This document shows, one piece after another, positions 1-10,859 of a stretch of 64,000 nucleotides of DNA. The stretch covers positions 22,516,501 through 22,580,500 of the forward strand of contig CM065295.1 in the NCBI GenBank assembly GCA_032871835.1, written 5' to 3'. The notes beneath the pieces are model-generated. The model saw only the letters and a program-made list of their open reading frames with translations, was not told the DNA's origin and ran no database searches. The DNA is from Dipteronia dyeriana. Its lineage: Eukaryota > Streptophyta > Magnoliopsida > Sapindales > Sapindaceae. Position 1 is the stretch's first letter. Every line of letters begins with the position of its first letter. The position numbers and the translations under genes were made by a program.

Positions 1-477
1 CGATTTAACCTGAAGAAGTCGATAAGACACTCAGGATTAAGATCACCCATATATAGCCATCATTAGTTGATATATGAATCACATCGGTAAACGGATCTTT
101 GTGAGAGATTCATATAGATCATGGTCCAGTCCTATATGATCACATCATACAAGGTGCCTCCATTCTCATATCTACATATAAATGATTCAGGATAGAATCA
201 CCGTACATTACGGAATGGACCGTAACTATAGATTAACCACAAATAAAGTACCCAGCTTTATTTGCTATCTATGGACTCTTTAGATTGCACATCTCTTACT
301 ATATCCATCCGTATATGACACGCATATACACAGTTCGAGATTACATCCGACAATCTTGGATGTTAAATATATGCACAAGTTATAAAATAAACAATACAAC
401 AAGAATGATGAACTTTTCCATTTATTTATTTTATAAATCCATTTACAAACTACATCTTTAGGGCATAAACCCCAACA
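1..477 (-). mobile_element. Ty1/copia LTR, 5' end (copy 1, cut by window edge)
   Basis: This stretch matches 13402-13878 almost base for base, with roughly two dozen differences, mostly transitions, and one 2-bp indel. On the minus strand it begins with TGTTGGGG at 477, the normal start of this LTR. The remaining ~1.66 kb of the LTR lies left of the window. It is flanked at 478-482 by CTCTC, the same five bases that flank the other end of the second LTR (11732-11736). The two LTR copies are therefore the 5' and 3' LTRs of one insertion, or of duplicates of it. Confidence 0.85.
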
Positions 478-482
478 CTCTC
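478..482. other. Target-site duplication of the copia element (CTCTC, 5' side)
   Basis: CTCTC directly follows the terminal CA of the copia LTR. The partner CTCTC is at 11732-11736, next to the other LTR terminus. Both copies lie in the same codon context of the gypsy gag, so the insertion point in gag is fixed exactly. Confidence 0.8.
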
Positions 483-1434
483 CTGGATCACGTACTGTAG
501 ATGGATTAGATCCTTCAATCGGGGCTTAACTCCCTGGAATTCTGAGAAGAAATCAGTTGACAACTTCGTGAAGGAATCAACGTTGCCATCGGGTAGCTTT
601 CTAAACCAGGTCTTAGTGTAATCTGGAGAATTTGTCAGTCGACATTTTTAATTTTGGCAGGAGTTCCGCGTCCCGGATCCTTCTAGTGAAGGAAGCGTTC
701 ATCTCACTTAGAGAGTCCTTATTGTCCTCCTTGTACTTCTCCTTTTTCATCTGTTGGACCACTTTCTGAAGCTCTACAAACTTGTCTCTCAGGCGCTTGC
801 TCTCGAGTTTCCTTGAGTTGACCTCAGTCTACTCACTGTCAGACCCCTCTGACTAGCTGGCGACCTCTACCCGATTCCTTCTTCGGAGGGAGTCTGCCTG
901 AGGGCTTTGTTGGCTTTCGTCCTCCCTTGCTCAGGCTTCTCTCCTTAAAGTCATTGGGTGAAGAAACTCTCATCGCTCTCGGGGAGGGTTGTCAGTCGCA
1001 GACTTGACTTGCTCGGGTTGGTAGCATGGAAGCATTTCGGGAACGGGAGGTATGGGCCCAAACCTATCCCGGATCGAGGGTTGGAGTCCAGTTCTATTAC
1101 GAGGTAGCTCTGAAGGGGTAGGTCCCCGGTGATCAAATGCGGGTTGCCTAGTCTGGGGCCTGCTTAGTTCCCCTCGATTGTAGAGGTTTACTTGCTGGAC
1201 AGTAATACCCTCAGCGAGCAACCGTAAACGGACGTTTTCCATGAAGGCTGCCGTTTGTTGTTCAAGCACGACCTGGCCTCCCATAGGGGGATCTAAAGCC
1301 CGCACAGTGGTTGGTTGGTCTGGGACCTGGCAATAAAGCCCGGATTTTCTTCCTTTCTTTGGGACCTTTTGTGTCGATGCAGTGGAAGGTTGTCCCGACA
1401 CGACTGTCTGTCCTTGGGAGGAACGAAGCCTCAT
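478..1434 (-). pseudogene. Ty3/gypsy (Tat lineage) gag, 5' half, broken
   Basis: Gag encodes the capsid precursor of the retrotransposon. The ATG at 1434-1432 lies 50-70 bases after the primer-binding site. The frame is open to 970, then needs frame changes and passes several stops. Near 500-650 the minus strand encodes a typical plant gag core (TWFRKLP, then SFTKLSTDFFSEF, then HLQYVIQE). The reading ends at 478, where the copia LTR begins. The frame resumes exactly at 11736 on the far side of the copia element, where the 3' half of gag starts with GETLRAYVEHF. The half-gag, its PBS and its LTR lie downstream of pol in this window, an abnormal order discussed in the findings. Confidence 0.7.
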
Positions 1435-1484
1435 GCCTACTGCAAAACAACAAACTTGTGAATATAAAAATGGTGGTATGGGAG

Positions 1485-1503
1485 TTTCCCACAGACGGCA
1501 CCA
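1485..1503 (-). other. Primer-binding site of the gypsy element
   Basis: On the minus strand TGGTGCCGTCTGTGGGAA lies five bases after the LTR end. Plant Tat and Athila elements use a closely similar TGGCGCC-type site. Its presence shows that the LTR at 1509-2696 serves as a 5' LTR for the gag fragment to its left. Confidence 0.7.
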
Positions 1504-1508
1504 GAAAG

Positions 1509-2696
1509 TGTTAACGTGAAATTTACTCAAGATGAGAAATTCCAACTAACACCCTCGAGACCACTACCATGGAGGTGGTGGTCGGGATCGGTACCTTTGA
1601 TACCTAACCTGCTTGGAGAGAAACGAATGATTAAATGACAATAGCAAATGAGAGCTTTATTATTGAACACTCGTGATATACAGAAATTTCTCACATATAC
1701 TTGCAATCTCTCTAGGATATAGGAAGGTGGCAACTTCGTGCTTGTCGATTAGTGGATACCATGATGGCTGTGTTCTGATCACAGAATTTAGGCTCGATGT
1801 AATTCTTTCTTTCACCCTGTTTTCTTCATATCTCCATTTCTATATCATGCTTAGACTTATTTATACTTGTTCCATGTAGGTTTAAACTCATGGATCGCCC
1901 GCCACGATTTTATGAATCTGTTCCCTCCTTATTGGGCGGGATCCTCTATTTGAAAGACATTGACTTCGAGTAGATTACGGACTCAAGATTATCATAGGAG
2001 GAGATAAGTTTCTTTCCTCTTTGGAATCAAACTCTTGTCTCACACGTATATAGAATTTAATGTTCGTTATAACGTGGATATGATCTGGTGTGTGTTCATG
2101 GAGTGATTCTTCATGGAGGTCATCGTGTTAGCTGCTCGTTGTTTTGTAGAGCGAGGTAGATCTATGCTTTGGTTATGTCCTTAAGAGCTTGGGATGGACG
2201 CCCCTGTAGACATTCCTAAGAGGTAGCTCGGGTATGATTCACTTAGAGGTCCTCTTTCTCCTCGTATCGTGGAGGGGACAGCAGGCTCCTGGAGTGGTTG
2301 GTGGGTTTCCAGTTTTTAGGCTACGAGTTAAGCTCGACCTCCGGGAGCCTTAACCTGGTGGGAGCTTGCTTTGCTTGTCAGGTTTCATTTTTAGTGTTTC
2401 TTGAGCTCGACGATCCTTCCTAGCTTTCGTAGAGTGGTTTTGGAGTCCAATTCCTGGAATCGAATTCCTGGATAGTTGGCCTCGAGAAGCCAGGTTTGCA
2501 GTGTTCTCGTGAGGATTCGACCTGGTCGTTCCTAGCTTCGTCCTTGTTAGTCCCAAAGCCCGGCGATCAATCCATGCTTTTGCAGGGTAGTTTTATGGTC
2601 TGCTTAAGGTCTCATGAATGTCGAATTTAGGCTTTGATTCGGTCTAGGAGAGTGGAAAATTTATCTTTGACCCCTAGCCAAATTTTACTATTAACA
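1509..2696 (-). mobile_element. Gypsy (Tat) LTR, 1.19 kb, the only copy in the window
   Basis: The LTR ends form a short inverted repeat: TGTTAA at one end and TTAACA at the other. On the minus strand it is preceded by a purine-rich tract (2697-2712) and followed by a PBS (1485-1503). It is therefore bordered both as a 3' LTR (pol and antisense gene on its right) and as a 5' LTR (gag on its left). A single LTR shared in this way is expected in a one-LTR circle or a tandem array, not in a simple insertion. No second copy was seen in the window. Confidence 0.65.
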
Positions 2697-2712
2697 GAAG
2701 TCCCCTCTGACT
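2697..2712 (-). other. Polypurine tract of the gypsy element
   Basis: The minus strand reads AGTCAGAGGGGACTTC immediately before the LTR start TGTTAA. Position and composition fit the plus-strand priming site for reverse transcription. Confidence 0.5.
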
Positions 2713-3079
2713 TGAACACCGGAAATAGAGTTGGGGTTGGAGTCGGATTCCCTACTTAATTGGGAAATTTTCCATTACAAGGTAATTACAGGGAATCTCG
2801 AATGAAATCTTCCTATTAATTGTTCAGGTGACATGTCGTGGGCGGACTGGTACGTTCCCCGAAATAGTCTGGCTACGTTACGGCTGCTCAGAGATTCGAG
2901 GCGATTTTACCGAAGATTTTGCTGATGTCTATGGCTATTCCACCTCTATTTAATACCGGCCTCATCATCCCTTTCTTCACACTTTCTTTCAATTTCAATT
3001 TTTTAGACTTCATCTACTTACTGTTTTCTCTGACCACATCATTGTCTTTCACCTACCTTCAAGCTCTTTTCATCCAACA

Positions 3080-5613
3080 ATGTCGAACTCTTCTGACAGC
3101 ATTGAAGCCATGGTCGAGGGAAATAGTGGTTCTAATTTGGTTCCTCATAAACGGGTGCAAGAAAACTCGAGCGACGAGGACTCCTCCCTGGTCTGTTAGC
3201 GCTGCCTCTCCAATAGGAATATTTCAATAGGCTCTGGCTTCTCCAATCAACCCTACAACCCTCTGAACTTAGTTGACGAGGATTCAGACGTAGGGGCGAG
3301 GGACAACGTCGCTAGGAGGGTTCAAGTCAAGGTAGTAAGTCCTCTTCCAAGGAACTTCAGCCGTATGACTTTAGGATCATTCCCAATTCTACAGTTTATC
3401 TGGACTCTCTTGATCGTATAAGATCCAAGTATGAAATTCATGCCAGCATTTCCCTCGCCATCCCTTACAGAGACTACGATGTCTTCATTCCTCCCAAGGG
3501 GGTCCTTCCAATTCATGTGGCGGCCCTCGAGAGCGGGGTTAGGCTTTTCCTTCATCCTACCCTGGTTGGGCCCTCAATGCCATTCAACTAGCTCCTCTCC
3601 AATTGACTCCCAGCTTCTGGAGACACCTAATCGGCTTCCTCGTGCTGTGGAAGGAGCAGTGCGAGCTCAGAAGATAACCAGGGAACCCGGAGCAGAGGAG
3701 TTGGCTATCCTCGTGCAAATCGGGAGTCTAGCCGGGGTCCCCCGAGGTCAATGCTACGCTAAGGCCAAGAACAAGCTTAACTTTATCATCCCGGGAGCTT
3801 CGAGGAAGGACCCAGTCTGGAAGGAGGAGTGGATACTGGTCAGTGGTGAGTGGGGGAGCTTGATCTTCATAGGCGGGCACGAGTTCACGGTTCCCACGGC
3901 TTTTAATGACAAACCAACCTGGGATCGGGATTCCTTGCCCGCTGAATCTGAAACGGTGTTGAAGACGATCCTCGCCAGGAACTATCTGAATTTAAAGTAT
4001 CCCACCGCTGATCCCTTCGATTCCTGCAGGGTGAATCAATATCTGCGGATCTTCGGTGCTACCCCTCGTAAGTAATCCCAAGTCATTATGTTTTGTTTTG
4101 TTAGCTGGCTTGCTTCTTACATTTCTCTCCTCTCTTTTTAACAGTTTTTTGTTGTTGCTCCAACTTCCCGTGAAGCCCAGCAAGCTCGGACCCATCCCCC
4201 TTTTACTCCTGTTAGATTATCCATGAGGGTCTTCTCTATTACTTCCGAGAAAGTGGGGCCTACCATTCTAGCTGCCGCTTCATCAGTTCCAGCTCCAGCT
4301 CCATCTCCATCTCCATCTCCATCTAAGCTAGGTTCAGGATGGCTATTCTTGCGTCACGTGCTTCCAATGCGCTAACCAAAGGAGGTCTTGCATCCTAGGA
4401 TGCTAATACGACCACCTCCGCCCCTTCATCAGTGGTCCCCACTATAGTTATTGCTTATTCAGTTACATTACGCACTTCTTCAACTGACTCATCTGTGCCC
4501 CAATCAGTTCAGGCTACGAGGGATCCTGAGGCTGGTATACCTGAGATTCCCCCTTCTCGCCTCCACCATCAGTCGGGTTTGGTTGGTCAGGACGAGGTTC
4601 TAAAATAGTTCATTACGTCTTGCCCGGGTGGCAGGCTTTCTATGATGGCTTCAATGCTCGTGGATATCATGTTTACCAAGGGATCTGCCCTCTAGGCCGA
4701 GGTAGTCATCACCTTTATTTTCTATGATTGCGAACTTTGATCGCTCTCTGACCTTTGTTTCATATTTTATAGGCTTTCAAGTTTAATGTAGCAATGGGTC
4801 ACCAGGAATCTTTTCTCTGTGATCGGGCTGCCTACGCTGAAGCTAAAACTGAAAGGGTCATGGGGCTTCTCGCACAAGCTCGGTCTCTTGTAGAGGAGAT
4901 GACTTCCAATCAGACGGAGGTGGAGGCTGAACTGAGCGAGCTTCGTTGTGATCATAAGAGGATTAAGCGATCCTTAGACAAAGAAACCCTCAAGTCAGAG
5001 CGGCGGGCTAGGTCGAAAGACTCCTGGAAAGCTGAAGCCAAGAAGCTGGATACCGAGAATCAAGATATGCATGCCCGGATTGCCAAGTTACAAGCAGAGG
5101 TGGATGCATCCTTCAGCGATGGGTATTTTTATGCCTCCTTCCAGGTTACGGAAGCCCACCCCTTCCACTTCAACCTCTCCAGTATCACCGGCTGGGATAG
5201 GGAAGAAATCATGTCTCGAACGACAGAGATGTCTTGCCCCAATAATGACGAAACAGGTCCTTCTATTGGAGACAGAGCCACGAAACAGCCTGAAATACCA
5301 GATCTACCTCCTCTTGTCCCGATATTCCCAGCGTCAGGTCCAAGAGAATATTCGAGGGGCGTTCAACCCATGGAGCCAGAAGGAGGCCTTACCGAAGTCT
5401 GAGGTCTGAAATCCCTCAAAGGTGCCTTCAAGGGAGGAGCCAACAGTAAGGGAGATTATGTCATAGTCAATAGATAATCTTCTTGATACGGCCATACCTC
5501 ATGAGGTCATGGTGGTGGTCAACGAGGTCTTGGAGGAAGACCCTGCTGAGCAACAGGCAATCAAAAGGCATCCTTAGGAAGAGGTGGCGGAGGTGGCTAT
5601 TCCGGATGAGTGA
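3080..5613 (+). pseudogene. Antisense extra ORF of the Tat gypsy element (putative gypsy-type Transposase_28-like protein), broken
   Basis: This gene lies between pol and the LTR, on the strand opposite to pol. It starts near 3080 (MSNSSDSIEAMVEG) and reads in changing frames through SMKFMP-like shadows. The coding frame around 3440-3650 gives VLPIHVAALESGVRLFLH, then LTPSFWRHLIGFLVLW. That resembles the plant family known as 'putative gypsy type transposon' (Transposase_28, PF04195), from memory. Two intron-like gaps are visible: 4071-4143 (GTAAGT to ACAG) and about 4700-4770 (GTAGTC to ATAG). The segment 4794-5402 is open and rich in charged heptads (LVEEMTSNQTEVEAELSEL), predicting a coiled coil. 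An acidic tail reaches a stop at 5611-5613. Stops and frameshifts mark it as dead. The function of such antisense ORFs in Tat elements is unknown. Confidence 0.6.
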
Positions 5614-6189
5614 TCACCAGAAAAAAAAAAGAGGGTGAGGTTCATCCGGAAGGAAGGAAAGCTGGAGGAAATCAGAAAGATGCAGAAGTTTGAATCCATC
5701 TTCTTGTAGCTTGTTCTGAATGCCCGGAAATGGGGGTGGGCATCCCATCCTTACTCATGCTTGATCATCATTATCATCTTTTTTTTGTAGCCTGGAACCA
5801 AAGGTTGGGCTCCCTGATCGATTGGTGTAGCCTTACTAGGGGATAAGCTCCCCCATTTCATTAATGGAATTTAACTTTAGATCTGATTCAAATTTTGATG
5901 TACTTGTTTCATTTCTGATCTCCATCTAGGTACAGCCTCTACAGCAACCTGACTTTGCTTAGGAAAAGTAACAAGATAGGGAAGATGCTTAAGTGTGAAG
6001 TAGATAGCTAGCTCGAGCTTTCAACTCTTAACTGAAACTTACAGCTCCATGACTTTAGTAAGTAGTTCCTTTGTGTGATTGTAGGCTAGCTCGCACCTGT
6101 CTCAGTAAGCAGCCATGTACATACGGAGAATTAGCGACCAGTAGTGACAGGGACATTGGAGTTTAAGTAAAAGAGTTTTCCATTCTCGA

Positions 6190-6780
6190 GCCCTTCTAGG
6201 GAGTTATAGCCCAAGTGAGGTATCAATGAGAGCTATCTAGCTCTCTCCTAGTCTGAAGATTGAGATGGCTATCGCGTTTTTAAGCTCAAGTCCTTCTTAG
6301 AGGTTGTAGCTCGACCAAGACATCAGGAGGGCTATCTAGCTATTTCCTGGTCTTATGATCTGGATGGCAACTATGGTCTTACACTTAGATCCTTATTAAG
6401 GGTTGTAGCCCGACCAAGGCATCATGAGGGCTATCTAGCTATTTCCTGGTCTTGAGATCTGGAGGGTAACTATGCTCTTACACTCGGATCCTGTTTGGGG
6501 GTTGTAGCCCAACCAAGGTATCAGGAGGGTCATCTAGATATATCTTGGTTTTGAGATCTGTATGACAACTATGCTCTTACACTCAGAACCTTCCTGGAGG
6601 TTGTAGCCCGACCAAGGCATCAAGAGGGCTATCTAGCTATTTTCTGGTCTTGAGATCTGGATGGCAACTATACTCTTACACTCAGACCCTACTTGGCAGG
6701 TGGTAGTGCCCGGCCGAGGCATCAGGGATAGCGAGGGGGCTTCCTTGGCTAATCCCTGGTCTTGGGACGATAATGTTGAA
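6190..6780 (+). repeat. Minisatellite, ~99-bp unit, in the gypsy 3' region
   Basis: The phrase GGTTGTAGC recurs at 6302, 6401, 6500 and 6599, giving a 99-bp period, with weaker copies on both sides (about five to six units). Each unit also carries AGGGCTATCTAGCTA and a GGTCTTGAGATCTGGA-like segment. The array lies between the integrase and the antisense gene. Hypervariable tandem repeats in this position are known for Ogre/Tat elements and can seed satellites. Confidence 0.85.
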
Positions 6781-6918
6781 TTTCCCACGAATACCCAAAT
6801 CTTTGTAGAACATAGTTGAAGATGGAGAAAAAAAAAACTTTAATGATAAAAAGAAATGAGTACATTATTACTGGAGATTAAAATCTAGTTAAAGGTAGCC
6901 TGCTCATGAGTCACATGT

Positions 6919-8270
6919 TCATGGGTAGAATTTTCTCAAGTGATCTGCATTCCAAGTATAACCGATGAGTCGGCTATTCATGTCTTCGAGCTTGTATGCC
7001 TCATTGCAGGCCACCACCTTTACCAAGTATGGCCCTTCCCAGTTTGGCCCTAGGACCCCATCTGACCTCTTCCAGGTATTCAATGTCACTTTCTTGAGAA
7101 CTAGGTCCCCCTCATTAAAGTTTCGGGCTTTAACCCTCCGGTTAAAGTATCTAGCAATCCTGCTCTGGTAAACTACTACATTCTCAGCTACTCGATCTTG
7201 TTTTTCGTTCAAGAGATCCAAACTAGCTTGGAGTTTGTCCTCATTGCTCCCCGGATCAAAATGTTGGACTCTAAAGGAGGTCAGTTTGTGCTCAATGGGA
7301 AGTACTGCTTCAACCCTGAAGGCTAGGGAGTAGGGCGGTTCCCCGGTAGCTATTCTCCTTATAGTGCGGTAAGCCTAGAGGACCTCGGGAAGCTATTCAG
7401 CCCATCTACCCTTTTTTTGTTATAGTTTCTTTTGCAACAGCTTTTTAATAGTCTTATTGGTGGATTCCACCAGCCCGTTAGTCTGGGGGTGGGCTACTGA
7501 AGCGAACCTAAGGTCGATTCCCAAGCCCTCACAAAAGTCTTTGAATCGGCCATTATCAAACTGTTTTCCAAGGTCAGCTATAATGGCAAGAGGGGTTCTG
7601 AACCTGCTAACCACATTATTTTTTATGAATCTTGTAGTATTTTCTTCCGATATCTGGGAGAGTGGTCCAGCTTCAACCCATCTTATGAAATAGTTGATTG
7701 CCACGATAGCATGATTGGCTTGACCAAGAGCGGTTGGAAGCGGTCCGATCAAGTCGACTCCCCACATAGCAAAGGGGTATGGTGAGCTAAGGGATGACAA
7801 TCGCTCCAGCGGTAGGTGACTCAAGTTTGCAGTCTTCTGGCAAGCTTCGCATGATTGTACCAAGATCTTTGCATCTTGATGGATGGTTGGCTAGTAGTAC
7901 CCCATGCAGAGTACCTGATATGCCAGAGCCTCCCCACCAATGTGGTTCCCACATTTCCCGGAGTGAACCTCTCTCAATGCCCATTTGGCATCTTCAGGAT
8001 GTAAACATCAAAGCTAAGGAAGGGATTTTCCCCTCCTGTACAAGTACCCATCCACCAAGCAATATCGAACCGAGAGTCTCTTGATCTTCCTCGCTTGGTC
8101 GGGCTCTCTAGGGAGACTTTCTTCTTGAAGATAATCTACTATTGGGTCCATCCAACATGGCCGCCGATCCAGGCTATAAGTCTCGTTACCTGCTGCTATG
8201 CTTGGTAGGGAGATCACTTAGAGGGGGACTCCCTATGGTAAAATCTGGCTGTCATTCGCAGCCATCTTGG
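6919..8270 (-). pseudogene. Gypsy (Tat) integrase, broken
   Basis: Integrase inserts the cDNA copy into the host genome. The core at 7420-7863 shows the zinc-finger end (CEACQK), the first catalytic Asp in GVDLIGPL, the second in IIADLGKQFDNGRF, and the Glu in NGLVESTNKTIKKLL, so the D,D,E triad is recognisable. The C-terminal part at 6919-7221 includes EGDLVLKK and the GPY/F-type motif NWEGPYLVKVV, ending in LRKFYP. The segment 7222-7420 between the two carries stops on the minus strand. 8014-8217 holds the upstream linker region (SVRYCLVDGYLYRRG). The reading is disrupted at several points, so no intact protein can be made. Confidence 0.85.
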
Positions 8271-8279
8271 CCAAGATGT

Positions 8280-8645
8280 CTGCTCGACGATTCTATTGTC
8301 GAGGTATCTACTCAATCCTGAAACCTTTGAAATTGCTCATAAGCTATTGAACTAGCTTCAGGTAGGCAATCATGTTTTCCCCTTTTGCTTGATAATCCCC
8401 AAAGACTTGGTTGACTATGAGCAACGAGTCACTCCTGACCTGTAGGTAATTGACCCCGAGCTCTGCTGCTGCCCTTATTTTGGCTAAAAGGGCTTCATAA
8501 TCTGCCTCATTGTTAGTGGCTTTAAATTCAAATCTGAAATAGTGGCAGCACTCAAACCCTTCTGGGTCGATTAGAACTATGCCCGTTCCTCACCTAGCTT
8601 GTCCGGAAGCTCCATCAGTGTAGAGGATCCACGACTTGAAACCTT
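8280..8645 (-). pseudogene. Archaeal-type RNase H domain (aRNH) of the Tat element
   Basis: The minus strand encodes WILYTDGASG, then GFECCHYFRFEF, then TNNEADYEALLAKI and LQVRSDSLLIVNQV, with an in-frame TGA after SGQAR and further stops. The TDGAS, NNEAEYEALL-like and DSxLxVNQV motifs are those of the second RNase H found between RT/RNase H and integrase in Tat elements. Its presence assigns the element to Tat rather than to chromoviruses or Athila. Confidence 0.8.
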
Positions 8646-8649
8646 CCGA

Positions 8650-10216
8650 TCAGTTGTCAGATTCTGGAATCTTCTCCGGGGCTACGTTTGTTGCTGCATA
8701 GGTCGCTTGGCCTGGGGGCATTGAGAGCTCTGCTAAAAAGTCTGCTAGAGCCTGGGCTTTAATTACGGTCCTAGGCTTATACCTTAAATCAAACTGGGTG
8801 AGATCCGGGGACCATAAAACCAACCTTCCGGAAACATCCGGCCTTTGCAAGAATTGACAGAGGGGTTGGTCCGTCACTACTGCTATTGAATGAGCTTGGA
8901 AGTAAGTGTGGAGCTTCCTTGCCGAGGTTACCAAGGCATAAGCGAGCTTCTCCAAAAGGGTATAGTTCTTCTCGGGCTTGGTTAGAGCATAGCTCACGTA
9001 GTAGATAGGCCGTTGGATCCTATCTCCACACTCCTTCACCAAGGCCCCACTTACCGCAGTTCTGAAACGGCCAAGTAGATTTGTAGTTCTTCTTCAGGGC
9101 TTGGCTTAACCAGTAGCGGAGGGCTTGACATGTATTTTTTCAAGGCTTGAAAAGCTTGTTCACTCTCTTGGTCCCATTTCATGTTTCTTCCCTGCTTAAT
9201 GGCTTTGAAGAATGGGAGACACTTATCGGTAGACTGAGAAATGAACATGTTGAGCGCTGCTACCTGTCCGGTCAAGACTTGAACTTGTTTAAGCGATGTA
9301 TGGGACTCAGATCCATGATAGCCTTAATCTTTTCCGGGTTAGCCTCTATGCCTCTCTCATGAACCATGAAGCCCAGAAACTTCCCCGTAGCACCCAAAAG
9401 GTGCACTTGGAAGGGTTTAATCTCATCTAGTTTTCCCTCAGGTTCATGAAGGTTCTGCGAAGGTCACCCAGATGGCCTTCAGAGATTGATGACTTGGTGA
9501 TCATGTCGTCGATGTACACCTCCATTGATTTTCCAATTTCGGGCTTGAACAGCCGGTTGACTAACCGTTGATAAGTAGCTCTTGCGTTTTTAAGCCCGAA
9601 AGACATGACTTTGTAGCAATACAGACCCTGTCCGGTGATGAAACTGGTCATTTCCTGATCGGCGGGGTGCCTCATAATTTGATTGTACCCTGAAAACGCG
9701 TCAGGAGCTTGTCTTCGGAGGTGGAGTCGACTAACTGGTCAATTTTTTGTATAGGGAAACTATCTTCCCGGCATGCCTTGTTGAGGTCGGTATAATCGAC
9801 GCACATGTGCCACTTTCCATTTGCCTTTGTGACCATAACTACGGTGGAAATCCATTAGGGATAGCACGCTTCCCTGATGAAGCCTGCTTGGGTCAGTTTG
9901 TCCACTTCTTCTTGAACTGCAACATTTCTTTCAGTGTTGAAGTGACACATTTTTTGTTTGATGGGCTTGAAGGTCGGATCCACTGCCAATCGGTAAGCAG
10001 CCAAATTCATCGGAATCACGGGACGTGACTCCACGCGAAGATATCATTGAACTCTTTGAGAAGCTCGATCAAACCCTCATTCACTCCTGGCTCAAGGGTG
10101 GCTCCGAATTTGACGACTTTCGAGGGATCACCCATTTGGATAGAAACCTCTTCAAACTTATCCACTGGATGGCCGCTGGCCCATTTCCGTCTCTGTTCAT
10201 CCTTGTCTGGCACCAC
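8650..10216 (-). pseudogene. Gypsy (Tat) reverse transcriptase and RNase H, broken
   Basis: The RT and its RNase H copy element RNA into DNA. The N-terminal linker is at 10016-10216 (ELLKEFNDIFAWSHVP). The region 9427-9675 holds the GLYCYKVMSFGLKNARATYQRLVN block and the catalytic YIDD box (MEVYIDDMITKS). 9051-9275 holds the connection (MKWDQESEQAFQALKKYMSSPP). 8650-9042 holds the RNase H part (NYTLLEKLAYALVTSARKL, then VVTDQPLCQFLQRPDVSGR). Several frame changes and stops interrupt it. Confidence 0.85.
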
Positions 10217-10260
10217 GGGGTCATCCTAGGGGTAATTTGTAGGTCCTACATCTTATAGGG

Positions 10261-10764
10261 TCAATACAGGGTTGCCCCATCTTGGATCATTGTTACCTGG
10301 GCAAGTTGTTTTGCTAGAGTTGTTGGGTTGGCAGACATTCCATAGCATCTCCAGGCTGCTTGCTGGTCACCCCGAACTACCCCCACCTTGTCTCCTACTG
10401 GGAACTTCAGAACGTTGTGGTAAATGGATAGGACCCCTTTAATGGATAGGACCCCTTTTAAGGATGATAAAAACGGTCTTTCTAATATTGCATTGTAGGC
10501 CGACGGGGTATTCACCACCACGAAGTCTATCATGATATTCTGCTAGAGAGGTGTGGCTCCAATGATTACTGGCAGGATTTTTGATCTCACGGGTATGATC
10601 GAGTCCCCAGTGAACCCATACAGCGGGGTAGTGCAACTATTGTAACACCATTGTTTCAAGTTCAGTTTTTCCAGTGTGCCTTTAAATAAGACATCGATAT
10701 TGATGCCTGTGTCAATGAGCACACAGTGTATCATGCAGTTGGCAATCTGCACCGTGATCATCAT
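10261..10764 (-). pseudogene. Gypsy (Tat) aspartic protease, broken
   Basis: Minus-strand frames give IHCVLIDTGINIDVLF, a retroviral-type active site in which DTG is kept but the usual following S/A is changed. A frame change then leads to MIDFVVVNTPSAYNAILERPF, the conserved second half (normally YNAILGRPxL). The segment lies between gag and RT, the normal place for the protease. The frameshift between 10533 and 10543 separates the two halves. Confidence 0.75.
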
Positions 10765-10859
10765 GGGATCATCATGAGGTTACACGGTGTTGTAGACATC
10801 CGTTTCGGTGAAACTGATCTGTGACAACTGGGAGGGGTTTGTCGGGCTCTAGTGGACCT

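Noticed and set aside
3431..4075. Long plus-strand open frame of 214 codons
   Set aside because: Up to about 3650 it is a shadow frame of the Transposase_28-like reading, which runs in another frame; after a frameshift it partly coincides with the real one. It is not a separate gene.
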